From contig NZ_FOJM01000023.1 in the NCBI RefSeq assembly GCF_900111825.1, positions 1 to 58,914 on the forward strand: a stretch of 58,914 nt of DNA. The letters are read 5' to 3'. This stretch comes from Pedobacter suwonensis (GTDB lineage: Bacteria > Bacteroidota > Bacteroidia > Sphingobacteriales > Sphingobacteriaceae). Both the position numbers and the translations under genes were made by a program. Shown in pieces: positions 49,447 through 57,536 of this stretch; the stretch's first letter is position 1, and each line of letters starts with the position of its first letter. The notes under the pieces were generated by a model. The model did not search any database. It had not been told where the DNA came from and saw only the letters and a program-made list of their open reading frames with translations.

Positions 49447-50031
49447 GTGATCAAAAAAATACTCAGTTTTGAGGAAATTTTAAAAGGCTGTGTAAAAAAC
49501 GACAATAGCTGTAAAGAAATGATGTATAAATCATTTTATGGCTATTTAATGGGCATAATTTTAAGGTATACCAAAAACCCTTCGGATAGTGAAGAGCTTG
49601 TAAATGACAGTTTTATCAAGATTTTCAAACACGTTGGTGGCTTCAAGGCGCCAAAAAATCCGGAAGAATTACAAAGATCGTTTAAAGGATGGATTGCGCA
49701 AATTGCTTCGCGGACAGCGATAGATAAGATCCGAAGTACCAAAGTCCAGTTTTATGTTGATGATCTAGCAGAAAGTGAACATCCGGTTACACAGGTATCT
49801 GTTGCCTCTGAATTACACGTTAACGATATTTTAAATTTACTAAATCACTTACCAGATACGCAGAGACTGGTATTTAACTTATATGAAATTGAAGGCTTCG
49901 CTCATGATGAGATTTCGAAGATGTTAAACATTCCTGAAAGTTCCAGTCGTGTTTACCTTACCCGTTCTAAAAATAAGTTACGTACCCTTTACCTAAATAC
50001 CATGGTCAACTCATACGAAAAAAATGGATAA
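49447..50031 (+). CDS. ECF-type RNA polymerase sigma factor
   Basis: This 194-residue protein has sigma region 2 (about 20-90: YKSFYGYLMGIILRYTKNPS, DSEELVNDSFIKIFKHV) and sigma region 4 (about 130-185: LLNHLPDTQRLVFNLYEIEG with the HTH HDEISKMLNIPESSSRVYLT). It starts with GTG at 49447; no better ATG fits the family's N-terminus. It would direct RNA polymerase to a small regulon. The last 8 bp overlap the next gene, which encodes a membrane protein with a cytoplasmic N-terminus, the usual place of an anti-sigma factor, so the pair is probably translationally coupled. Confidence 0.92.
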   Translation: MIKKILSFEEILKGCVKNDNSCKEMMYKSFYGYLMGIILRYTKNPSDSEELVNDSFIKIFKHVGGFKAPKNPEELQRSFKGWIAQIASRTAIDKIRSTKVQFYVDDLAESEHPVTQVSVASELHVNDILNLLNHLPDTQRLVFNLYEIEGFAHDEISKMLNIPESSSRVYLTRSKNKLRTLYLNTMVNSYEKNG

Positions 50032-51238
50032 GGAATTAATTGAGCAGATCACCGCGCAACTCCAAAACCATGAGGAAGCTTATTCTAATGGTGCATGGGA
50101 GCGCTTTTCGGAGAAAGAAAAAAAGAAAAGAGGCATCGCTTTCTGGCCTTTATGGGCTGCTGCTGCCCTGATTTTTATTGTTGCAGGTGTATTTTTTACA
50201 TTAAACAACACGGCTCAAAAACAAATGGTTGTCATCACTAAGCCTAAAGTTAAAAGCGATGCTGCTGATGGCGGGCATACCGACACTCATTCTAAAAATG
50301 ATTTGGCGCAGTTAAATAACAATACTAATCCCTCAACCAATTTAATAACTGGTCGCCCCATTCAAACTTCATCAATTGCAAAACCTTCAACAGAACAGCA
50401 AAACAATTATTCGCTTTTAAATGCATCTGAAACGTTAGATCAAGTTAATCATAACCTTTTGGAGAATAAACTATCTGCGATAAATCTTTCAGGTTTAAAA
50501 TCAAAACCATTTGAAATCTTAACGGAAAAGAAAACACAACCCATCGGTACGCCAACAGATTTTGAAAAACTACTGGCTCATGATAGTTATGTAAACCAAC
50601 AAAAACCTGCCGATAAATCGGGTGGTAACTCCAAATGGCAACCAGATGTATACGTTGCCCCGGCTATGGGTAACGACAATAAAGTAACCATGAATTATGG
50701 GTTTTCTTTATCGTATGCCATCGCCAATAAATTATCAATAAGTTCTGGAGTATCTTATGCTTCGATCAGCACCACAGAATCATTAAATGCCACTGCGCCA
50801 CAAACCTTATCAGGTAAAAATTTAGCTTCGGTTGATGCCAAAGTGCGTGGAATTAATGTGCCTTTAGAATTAAAATACAACATCAGTGATAAACTTTATA
50901 CCAATGTTGGAGTTTCTGCCCTTGCCGTGTTAAATAACTCGCAGCAAAATAGTTATATAGTCAATCAGGTTCAAAGTTTTTCTGCTCCCGCGGTAAATGG
51001 TTACGCAGATTCTAAAACCATGATTGTACAAGAAAAAAAGGTCGAGCCGCAACCCGAAGCGAATATCGATCCTGATAAATACATCGGATTTTATAATTTC
51101 TCTTTAGGTTATAAGCAGAAAATCTCGAAAAAGAATAATATTGCTATTGAGCCCTTTTTGAGGTTGCCCATGAAAACTTTCTCAAAAGAAAACCTTAACC
51201 TGACGAATGGTGGATTGCGGTTAAAAATCGATTTCTAA
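50024..51238 (+). CDS. Putative anti-sigma protein with C-terminal beta-barrel-like domain
   Basis: The 404-residue protein has three parts: a short charged cytoplasmic segment (1-38, EQITAQLQNHEEAYSNGAWERF), one membrane helix (about 40-62, FWPLWAAAALIFIVAGVFFT), and after a Ser/Thr/Asn-rich linker (65-205) a region of ~190 residues with outer-membrane barrel features (ISSGVSYASIS, LELKYNISDKLYTNVGVSAL, FYNFSLGYKQ, ending LRLKIDF). A transmembrane helix together with a barrel is odd because the two are sorted differently. Such proteins follow ECF sigma genes in many Bacteroidota; the N-terminus would bind the sigma factor. The barrel may instead be a periplasmic beta domain. Confidence 0.8.
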   Translation: MDKELIEQITAQLQNHEEAYSNGAWERFSEKEKKKRGIAFWPLWAAAALIFIVAGVFFTLNNTAQKQMVVITKPKVKSDAADGGHTDTHSKNDLAQLNNNTNPSTNLITGRPIQTSSIAKPSTEQQNNYSLLNASETLDQVNHNLLENKLSAINLSGLKSKPFEILTEKKTQPIGTPTDFEKLLAHDSYVNQQKPADKSGGNSKWQPDVYVAPAMGNDNKVTMNYGFSLSYAIANKLSISSGVSYASISTTESLNATAPQTLSGKNLASVDAKVRGINVPLELKYNISDKLYTNVGVSALAVLNNSQQNSYIVNQVQSFSAPAVNGYADSKTMIVQEKKVEPQPEANIDPDKYIGFYNFSLGYKQKISKKNNIAIEPFLRLPMKTFSKENLNLTNGGLRLKIDF

Positions 51239-51279
51239 AAAACTAAGATATTTAGTATATTTGGTTAAACGCCTTATAT

Positions 51280-51909
51280 ATGAAAAACATCAAATCCTAC
51301 CCCACAGAAGAAGAACTACCTCCGATTAAAACCCTTAACGAGATAGATTTTTCTGCTATTTATAGCTATGCAGATTATATGCGTTTCGAATTTGAAGAGC
51401 GCCTAGAAATTATCAAAGGTTACATTTTCCGGATGAGCCCTGCCCCTTCCAGGATGCATCAAAAAATATCCGGAAGGATTTTCAATCCTATTTACAATGC
51501 GTTAAATGGTCATCAATGCGAAGTTTATTCAGCACCTTTTGATGTTCGTTTAGCCAAAAAAACGCAGGATGATAAAGAAGTTTTTACCGTAGTGCAACCT
51601 GATCTAGTGGTGATTTGCGATTTAACTAAATTAGATGAACGTGGCTGCATTGGCGCTCCGGATATCGTGGTCGAGATTTTATCGCCTGGAAATAATAAAA
51701 AAGAACTAATCAATAAATACGAGGTTTACGAAGAGGCTGGCGTAAAAGAATATTGGATTGTAAGTCCTACACATAGAACATTTTTCAGGTATATCCTCGA
51801 TGAAAACGGCAAATTTAAGCCTACAAAAATGCTTACCGAGGGTGAAGAGGTGACTACCAAGATTATACCTGGCTTTAAACTGGTACTGGATGAGGTATTT
51901 AGAGATTAA
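51280..51909 (+). CDS. Uma2 family (DUF820) putative endonuclease, copy 1
   Basis: This 209-residue protein is a complete Uma2 protein. The PD-(D/E)xK-like core reads VVQPDLVVICD, then APDIVVEILSPGN with the Asp and Glu, and YEEAGVKEYWIVSP. Family proteins are restriction-endonuclease-fold; their biological role is not established. It is 84% identical by hand count (33 differences in 209) to the following gene, three bases downstream, so the pair is a recent tandem duplication. It follows the sigma/anti-sigma pair by 41 bp in the same direction and may be co-transcribed. Confidence 0.9.
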   Translation: MKNIKSYPTEEELPPIKTLNEIDFSAIYSYADYMRFEFEERLEIIKGYIFRMSPAPSRMHQKISGRIFNPIYNALNGHQCEVYSAPFDVRLAKKTQDDKEVFTVVQPDLVVICDLTKLDERGCIGAPDIVVEILSPGNNKKELINKYEVYEEAGVKEYWIVSPTHRTFFRYILDENGKFKPTKMLTEGEEVTTKIIPGFKLVLDEVFRD

Positions 51910-51912
51910 TGT

Positions 51913-52542
51913 ATGAAAAATATTAAACCTTACCTAACTGAAGACGAACAACCTGCGTACAAAACACTTAATGAGGTTGATTTTTCTGCTTTGTACAGTT
52001 ATGCAGATTATATGCGCTTCGAATTTGAAGAGCGGCTGGAACTTATTAAAGGACACTTATTTAAAATGAGCCCTGCCCCCTCTCGAATTCACCAGGGTAT
52101 TTCAGGCAACATTTTCGTTCCAATATATAATGCGCTCAAAGGGAAATCCTGCCGTGTTTATTCAGCACCTTTTGATGTGCGTTTAGCCAAGAAAATGCAG
52201 GATGACAAAGAAATTTTCACCGTAGTGCAACCTGATATCGTGGTGGTTTGTGATCCGGCTAAATTAGATCAGCGTGGCTGTATTGGTGCACCAGACATTG
52301 TGGTCGAGATTTTATCGCCCGGGAATAATAAAAAGGAACTGATCAACAAATATGAGGTTTACGAAGAAGCCGGGGTAAAAGAATACTGGATTGTAAGTCC
52401 TACGCACAAAACGTTTTTCAGGTATATTTTGGATGAAAACGGCAAGTTTCAGCCTACAAAAATGCTTACCGAGGGTGAAGAGGTGACCACATCCATTATA
52501 CCCGGCCTTAAACTCGTTTTGGAAGAGGTCTTTCAGGATTAA
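51913..52542 (+). CDS. Uma2 family (DUF820) putative endonuclease, copy 2
   Basis: This is the second of two tandem Uma2 genes, same length (209 residues) and with the same core motifs (VVQPDIVVVCD, APDIVVEILSPGN, YEEAGVKEYWIVSP). Differences gather in the first 75 residues (for example MHQKISGRIFN versus IHQGISGNIFV), outside the catalytic core, which suggests diverging partner or substrate contacts while catalysis is kept. It starts three bases after its neighbour's stop and ends at a bidirectional terminator. Confidence 0.9.
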   Translation: MKNIKPYLTEDEQPAYKTLNEVDFSALYSYADYMRFEFEERLELIKGHLFKMSPAPSRIHQGISGNIFVPIYNALKGKSCRVYSAPFDVRLAKKMQDDKEIFTVVQPDIVVVCDPAKLDQRGCIGAPDIVVEILSPGNNKKELINKYEVYEEAGVKEYWIVSPTHKTFFRYILDENGKFQPTKMLTEGEEVTTSIIPGLKLVLEEVFQD

Positions 52543-52560
52543 AAATGGCTATTCATGAAA

Positions 52561-52605
52561 GAAGTCGAGTTTAAACGGCAAAGCTGCTATTTAAAACTCG
52601 ACTTC
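52561..52605. terminator. Bidirectional terminator between Uma2 and slyD
   Basis: GAAGTCGAGTTT (52561-52572) pairs perfectly with AAACTCGACTTC (52594-52605) across a 21-nt loop. Confidence 0.8.
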
Positions 52606-52625
52606 TTTAAAATCGTTTATATTAA

Positions 52626-53132
52626 CTAGTGACCTGAATGTCCATCCGCACCATGTGCATGGCCATGAGCCAACTCATCTTGCGTAGCTTCACGTACGTT
52701 TAAAATCACACCGCTAAACATTAAATTTTTACCAGCCATTGGGTGGTTTAAATCTACAGAGATCGTTTCGTCGTGTACAGCAGTAACACCTGCTCTAAAT
52801 TGGTTACCATTGTTATCCTGCAATGGAATCACATCACCAACATTTGGTAATTCGCCACCAGCTTCGGTAAACATGGTTTTTGGCAGATCGGCAAAAGCAC
52901 CCGGATCAATATCACCATAACCATCTGCTGCAGATAGTTCAAATGAATATTCATCACCAGTTTTTAAACCAGTTAAATGCTCTTCAAATTTAGGCAACAT
53001 CATGCCAACGCCATATAAAAATACTAAAGGATTTTGTTCGTCAGCTTTTTCTACAAAAACTTGTTGTCCTTCTTCGTTAGTAGTATGTAATTCGTAAGTT
53101 AACGCTACTACAGAGTTTGGTGAAATATTCAT
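52626..53132 (-). CDS. slyD: FKBP-type peptidyl-prolyl isomerase, SlyD-like
   Basis: The 168-residue protein has the SlyD layout: split FKBP domain (MNISPNSVVALTYELHTTNE, EEHLTGLKTGDEYSFELSAA with YGDIDP), an inserted IF domain (~75-130: FTEAGGELPNVGDVIPL, SVDLNHPMAGKNLMFSGVIL), and a His-rich tail (GHAHGADGHSGH) that can bind nickel or other metals. NHPLAGK-type motif NHPMAGK is the family hallmark. It acts as a cytoplasmic foldase and metallochaperone. It lies 10 bp after the YyaL-type gene and is surely co-transcribed with it. Confidence 0.93.
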   Translation of the reverse strand: MNISPNSVVALTYELHTTNEEGQQVFVEKADEQNPLVFLYGVGMMLPKFEEHLTGLKTGDEYSFELSAADGYGDIDPGAFADLPKTMFTEAGGELPNVGDVIPLQDNNGNQFRAGVTAVHDETISVDLNHPMAGKNLMFSGVILNVREATQDELAHGHAHGADGHSGH

Positions 53133-53142
53133 TTAAATTTAT

Positions 53143-55152
53143 TTATTGTACATACAATAATGCTTCCTCAACAGTGTTAACCGGCAACTGGCATACTTTA
53201 TTTCGGCAAATATAAACTTTTGTTTCATTGCTTTGCTTACCTTTTAACAGTGGCAAGTTACTTTTTGTTCCACCCAATGTAATTTTATTTGGAATATAAT
53301 GCCCGCTCAATTCCAATTTAACCGCTTCGGTTTCCAATCCGGTAATGGCAATTTCGTTTATGCCATAAATTTCATTCAATAACTGATTGGCCCAGTTGGA
53401 GTAAGCAGAGCCATAGGTTTTAATCTTCGGCTGAACTGCAGCAAGCATTGCCGAAGCTTTTTCTGCATAAGCTTCTATATCAAAAAGGAGCCCTAATTTC
53501 TTTAAATTCTGTGCCATGGCAGAGTTCGAAGCAGGGATTACATTATCCATTACCTCATGTTTACGGGCAATTAAATCTTCGCTTTCTGCAGAGGTATAGA
53601 AAAACATCGGCGACTCCGGATCTGTAAAATTAGCCATCACATAATCCGTCAATGCTTTTGCGTCTTCCAACCATTTTTCATCAAAATCAGCTTCGTAAAG
53701 GGCAATCAGTGCTTCGATAAAAAAGGCATAATCATCCAGGAAACCTGTAATAGAAGCCTTTCCGTTTTTATAGTTACGGTATAAACCGCCATTCTCTGAT
53801 TTTAAATGCTTTAAAATAAAGCTGGCGGCAGTTGAGGCCTTTTCATAATAAGCCTGATGATTCAATACTGCTGCTGCGTCAGCCAAGGCTTTAATCATCA
53901 TGCCATTCCAGGCGGTTAAACATTTATCATCCAATCCCGGCCTGATTCTTTTATTGCGGACAGCCAATAATTTTTCCTTAGCTGAATTTACTTTATCGTA
54001 TAATACCTCCGCAGAAATATCAAATTGAGCAAGCAGATCGTCATCGCTGACGGTTTTGCGTAAAATATTGGTCTGTTCCTCTTCCCAGTTACCTTCTTCG
54101 GTAATATTATAATAAGCACCGATCAATTGAGCATCTGCTCCCAATACCTGGTCAAATTCTGCTTTATCCCAAACATAAAACTTGCCCTCAACACCTTCGC
54201 TATCTGCATCCAGTGCGGAGTAAAATAAGCCATCGGTAGAAGTCATTTCATCAAACACCCAATTAATGGTTTCTACAACAGTCTGTTTAAAAGAATCGAA
54301 TTTGGTGCATTGGTAAGCTTCGGCATATAAACTGATCAACTGTGCATTATCATAAAGCATCTTCTCGAAATGCGGCACATGCCATTTATCATCAACCGAA
54401 TAGCGGGCAAAGCCACCCCCAATCTGATCATAAATTCCTCCCCTGCTCATTTCTTCGAGCGTATGGCAAACTGCTGTAAAAACAGATTCATCATCTTTTA
54501 AAAAGCCATAACGCAATAAAAACACCCAGTTATTGGGCAAAGGGAATTTGGGTGCGCGGTTATAACCGCCATAAGCTATATCAAAATGTCGTTTCCAGGG
54601 ATCAATAATTTCAGTTAAATGCGCCTGGGTATATTCTTCTGTAGTTACCGCAGCAATGATCTTTTCGCTGTCTTTAATGCCCGAAGTTAAGCGCTCAGCA
54701 TATTGAATAGCTTTATCGGGTTCGTTAGCCCAAAGCGCAGCCACATTTTCAAGAATATTAATCCAATCGTTTTTACGGAAATAAGTTCCACCATAAATGG
54801 GGCGCTGATCGGGCAAACATATACAGTTTAAAGGCCAGCCGCCGCTACCAGTCATGAGTTGGATGGCGTACATATAAATCTGGTCAATATCCGGGCGTTC
54901 CTCCCTGTCAACTTTAATGCACACAAAATGCCTGTTCATTACTTCGGCTACCTCATGGTTTTCGAAACTTTCGCGCTCCATTACATGGCACCAATGGCAG
55001 GCAGAATAACCAATACTCACCAAAATCAGTTTGTTTTCGGCTTTGGCTTTTTCTAATGCCTCCGCTCCCCATTCGTACCAATCAACCGGGTTGTGCGCAT
55101 GTTGAAGCAAATAAGGTGAGGAAGCGTTGATTAAATTATTGGTATCTGACAT
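53143..55152 (-). CDS. YyaL-type thioredoxin-domain protein (DUF255)
   Basis: The 669-residue cytoplasmic protein starts with a thioredoxin-like DUF255 domain (1-165) with active-site CHWCHVM (about 52-58) and the preceding YSA motif, then an (alpha/alpha)6-barrel region like N-acylglucosamine 2-epimerase / glycosidases (AYGGYNRAPKFPLPN, DQIGGGFARYSVD, WHVPHFEKMLYDNAQ), and a small C-terminal beta part with a CRNKVCQLP pair. The family (YyaL, SSP411) is conserved from bacteria to man but its reaction is unclear. slyD follows 10 bp downstream. Confidence 0.92.
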   Translation of the reverse strand: MSDTNNLINASSPYLLQHAHNPVDWYEWGAEALEKAKAENKLILVSIGYSACHWCHVMERESFENHEVAEVMNRHFVCIKVDREERPDIDQIYMYAIQLMTGSGGWPLNCICLPDQRPIYGGTYFRKNDWINILENVAALWANEPDKAIQYAERLTSGIKDSEKIIAAVTTEEYTQAHLTEIIDPWKRHFDIAYGGYNRAPKFPLPNNWVFLLRYGFLKDDESVFTAVCHTLEEMSRGGIYDQIGGGFARYSVDDKWHVPHFEKMLYDNAQLISLYAEAYQCTKFDSFKQTVVETINWVFDEMTSTDGLFYSALDADSEGVEGKFYVWDKAEFDQVLGADAQLIGAYYNITEEGNWEEEQTNILRKTVSDDDLLAQFDISAEVLYDKVNSAKEKLLAVRNKRIRPGLDDKCLTAWNGMMIKALADAAAVLNHQAYYEKASTAASFILKHLKSENGGLYRNYKNGKASITGFLDDYAFFIEALIALYEADFDEKWLEDAKALTDYVMANFTDPESPMFFYTSAESEDLIARKHEVMDNVIPASNSAMAQNLKKLGLLFDIEAYAEKASAMLAAVQPKIKTYGSAYSNWANQLLNEIYGINEIAITGLETEAVKLELSGHYIPNKITLGGTKSNLPLLKGKQSNETKVYICRNKVCQLPVNTVEEALLYVQ

Positions 55153-55279
55153 GACAGGTTATGTAAAATGTAAGAAGGAAAATGGAATTTATTTCGAGGC
55201 GTAAATCTATTAATAATCTACAAACCTGTTCCTATTTAGTTTTTGTTTTTATACTTTAGTTGGAAATCTATCTGGAGGA

Positions 55280-55687
55280 ATGGAATTGAGCAAAAATGAT
55301 TTATTTAATGCCATAAAAGAGATCATTAATCAATCTCGCTTAAAAGTATTCCGTGAAGCAAATTCGGCATTACTCGAATCTTATTGGCAAATCGGAAAGC
55401 TTATTATTGAAGATGAGCAGCAGGGAAAATTACGTGCAGATTATGGGAAAGCAACATTAAAAAATCTTTCAAACCAATTAACATTGGAGTTTGGGAAAGG
55501 TTTTGATTATACTAATCTAACAAATATTAGGAAGTTTTACCTTGCCTTTCCAATTCTTGACGCAATGCGTCAAGAATTGAGTTGGACACATTATCGGCTT
55601 TTATCCCATTTCGCAAACCCTATACACTCAACCTTCCACCCTATACCTTATACCTTACACCTTCAATCCTCAACCTCAAACCCATGA
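55280..55687 (+). pseudogene. Truncated DUF1016 (YhcG-type) gene
   Basis: The first ~113 residues match DUF1016_N: LFNAIKEIINQSRLKVFREA, SYWQIGKLIIEDEQQ, KNLSNQLTLEFGKGFDYTNL and ELSWTHYRLLSHF, at which point the normal family sequence should continue into the PD-(D/E)xK nuclease domain. Instead the frame runs straight into a heptamer tract (55618-55683), giving NPIHSTFHPIPYTLH-like nonsense and a stop at 55687. The nuclease domain is absent. So this is a 3'-deleted gene whose breakpoint coincides with the repeat. It has a good ATG at 55280. Confidence 0.85.
55618..55683. repeat. Heptamer repeat CCTATAC / CTTACAC
   Basis: Units CCTATAC, ACTCAAC, CTTCCAC, CCTATAC, CTTATAC, CTTACAC, CTTCAAT, CCTCAAC follow in 7-bp steps. 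The tract starts where the DUF1016 gene breaks and ends at the epimerase start codon. Confidence 0.85.
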
Positions 55688-56781
55688 AAATCACCCATAC
55701 CGAAATATACCGCTTCAGCATCCCCATGGAGCCTTTTGTTATCGCCACCGGAACCATGCATTTCGCACAGAATGTTCTGATCCGCATTTTTACTGATACG
55801 GGCATCCATGGCATTGGCGAATGTTCTGCTTTCCCGATGATTGTAGGCGAAACGCAGGAAACCTGCATTGCCATGGCAAAGGATTTCGCAGCTATTTTAA
55901 AAGGCAAAGATCCTTTGGAAATTCCAGAACGGATGAACGATTTATTGGATTATGCAGATCATAACGCCACTATAAAAAGTGCTTTCGATATGGCATTATT
56001 TGATATAGCAGCCAAAAATGCAAACTTACCGCTGTATAAATTTCTTGGCGGAACTAAACGCACTATAGAAACCGACATGACCATTGGCATCGATACACCA
56101 GAGGGAATGGCTGCAACTGCGTTGAAATATAAAAGTCAGGGTTGCCGGATTCTAAAAATCAAGCTCGGTAAAAAAGTACATGATGATATAGAGAGGGTAA
56201 AACAGATCCGAGAAGCCGTGGGCGAAGATTTGATTTTACGCCTGGATGCCAATCAGGGCTGGAGTTTTGATGATGCCTTATTTGCTTTGGGCGAATTGGA
56301 AAAATACAACATAGAATTCTGCGAACAGCCCATGCGCACCTGGTATGATGATCAACTCCCCGAGCTGAATGTAAATTCGCCAATTAAATTAATGGCCGAT
56401 GAAAGCTGCTATAACCATCACGATGCCCGAAAACTGATCAATAGCCAGTCTACCACTTACTTAAACATTAAATTTTCAAAATCAGGCGGCATTTTAGAAG
56501 CCCAGAAAATACATGAAGAAGCCTTAAAACATGGCGTTAAGTGTATGATTGGCAGTATGCTCGAAAGCCGGATTGCATTAAGCGCCAACCTGCATTTTGC
56601 CTACGCCAGCCCGAATGTAGAGTTTTTCGATTTAGATACCGCATTATTGGGCCACCTGGCTGATCCTGTTGTTGGCGGACTAACCTACAACGGCTATTTT
56701 CTTGATGTTCCGGAAGAAATCGGTATCGGTGCAGAGGCTGATGAATTTTTTCTGGAGAAATGTGAAAGCTGGCGGGTGTAG
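55684..56781 (+). CDS. Dipeptide epimerase, enolase superfamily
   Basis: From the ATG at 55684 the protein has 365 residues. It has the capping domain (ITHTEIYRFSIPMEPFVIAT) and the barrel with all catalytic residues of the muconate-lactonizing subgroup: KIK (Lys158, Lys160), metal ligands Asp188 (RLDANQGW), Glu214 (CEQP) and Asp239 (MADES), and Lys263 (NIKFSKSGG). The DxD-type C-terminal specificity motif FFDLDTALL fits L-Ala-D/L-Glu epimerases that recycle murein peptides. The frame upstream is made of heptamer repeat and is rejected. The gene is flanked on both sides by heptamer tracts touching its start and stop codons. The GH25 lysozyme gene nearby suits a murein theme. Confidence 0.92.
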   Translation: MKITHTEIYRFSIPMEPFVIATGTMHFAQNVLIRIFTDTGIHGIGECSAFPMIVGETQETCIAMAKDFAAILKGKDPLEIPERMNDLLDYADHNATIKSAFDMALFDIAAKNANLPLYKFLGGTKRTIETDMTIGIDTPEGMAATALKYKSQGCRILKIKLGKKVHDDIERVKQIREAVGEDLILRLDANQGWSFDDALFALGELEKYNIEFCEQPMRTWYDDQLPELNVNSPIKLMADESCYNHHDARKLINSQSTTYLNIKFSKSGGILEAQKIHEEALKHGVKCMIGSMLESRIALSANLHFAYASPNVEFFDLDTALLGHLADPVVGGLTYNGYFLDVPEEIGIGAEADEFFLEKCESWRV

Positions 56782-56811
56782 TTTGGAGCTGGGTGTTTGG
56801 AGTTTGGAGTC
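56781..56811. repeat. Heptamer repeat GTTTGGA
   Basis: GTTTGGA, GCTGGGT, GTTTGGA, GTTTGGA in 7-bp steps, starting at the last base of the epimerase stop codon. Confidence 0.75.
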
Positions 56812-57171
56812 GATTATCCGGTTTAAACAATAATCTCGGAAATTAACACCTATTTACTATGAATTAACTGCAGTATTGCAGCGCTCAAACAGATTGATTA
56901 TCCGAAAGCTCCCAGGTGTGTGTAAATATGTTCTAGAAGTATTTTTAGGCATCATGGTAGCTTGCTTTAATAATAATGAGGTTTTACCGATTACGTCCGT
57001 TAATCGCAATCCAGATGAAAAATCGGGACTTGCCTGGATTGACGAAGTGCTTTAGACACTCTGGAGCGAGAGAATGTGAAGTATTATTGAGTACAGCTAA
57101 AAGCATTCACAATAAATCTTAGGCGCTTTGCCAACTTCCTTTCACCACCCCAAAACCTTAACCCAAGTAAG
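56812..57171. other. Gene-free stretch
   Basis: No gene is visible. A fragment TGGATTGACGAAGTGCTTTAG near 57040 is a shortened piece of the dispersed repeat just to the right. Confidence 0.4.
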
Positions 57172-57426
57172 CCCGTCAATCCCAAGGGCCGGCCCAATCA
57201 AAAAAACAGGTGCATACCAAAACAACTAGCATTACCAAACCTTAAACGCAGTGAGTTTTGTGCTTCATGTTTGCAAAAGCCTTTCACTAACCCCTAACGA
57301 ACAAAACAAAGTGCCGCTGTTTTTTTGATGTGCTAGGACTATGAGCAAAAGGCCCATTGCTGGATTGACGAAGCGCTTTGGGTACTTTGGCGCGACAAAG
57401 TACCATGCCCCGCGGCATAGAGCGAA
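57172..57426 (-). repeat. Large non-coding dispersed repeat, copy C (inverted)
   Basis: In reverse complement this follows the order of copies A (12599) and B (14412): GCCGCGGGGCATGGTACTTT, the palindromic GTACTTTG core, CATCAAAAAAACAGCGGCAC, then a diverged CACTGCGTTT block and TTTTTTTGATT with CTTGGGATTGAC. It is more diverged than A and B are from each other. Confidence 0.7.
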
Positions 57427-57486
57427 AAAATCAATATTTATTCATGCTAAGTAATGCACTAATAAACTCGGGATACACGAATGCGC

Positions 57487-57536
57487 CAATGACAAATCAA
57501 CTAATGACCAATAAACTAACGAACCAACAACCTATC
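57487..57536. repeat. Degenerate heptamer repeat
   Basis: Seven-base steps AATGACA, AATCAAC, TAATGAC, CAATAAA, CTAACGA, ACCAACA. The tract overlaps the last codons and stop of the GH25 gene (57516). Confidence 0.6.
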
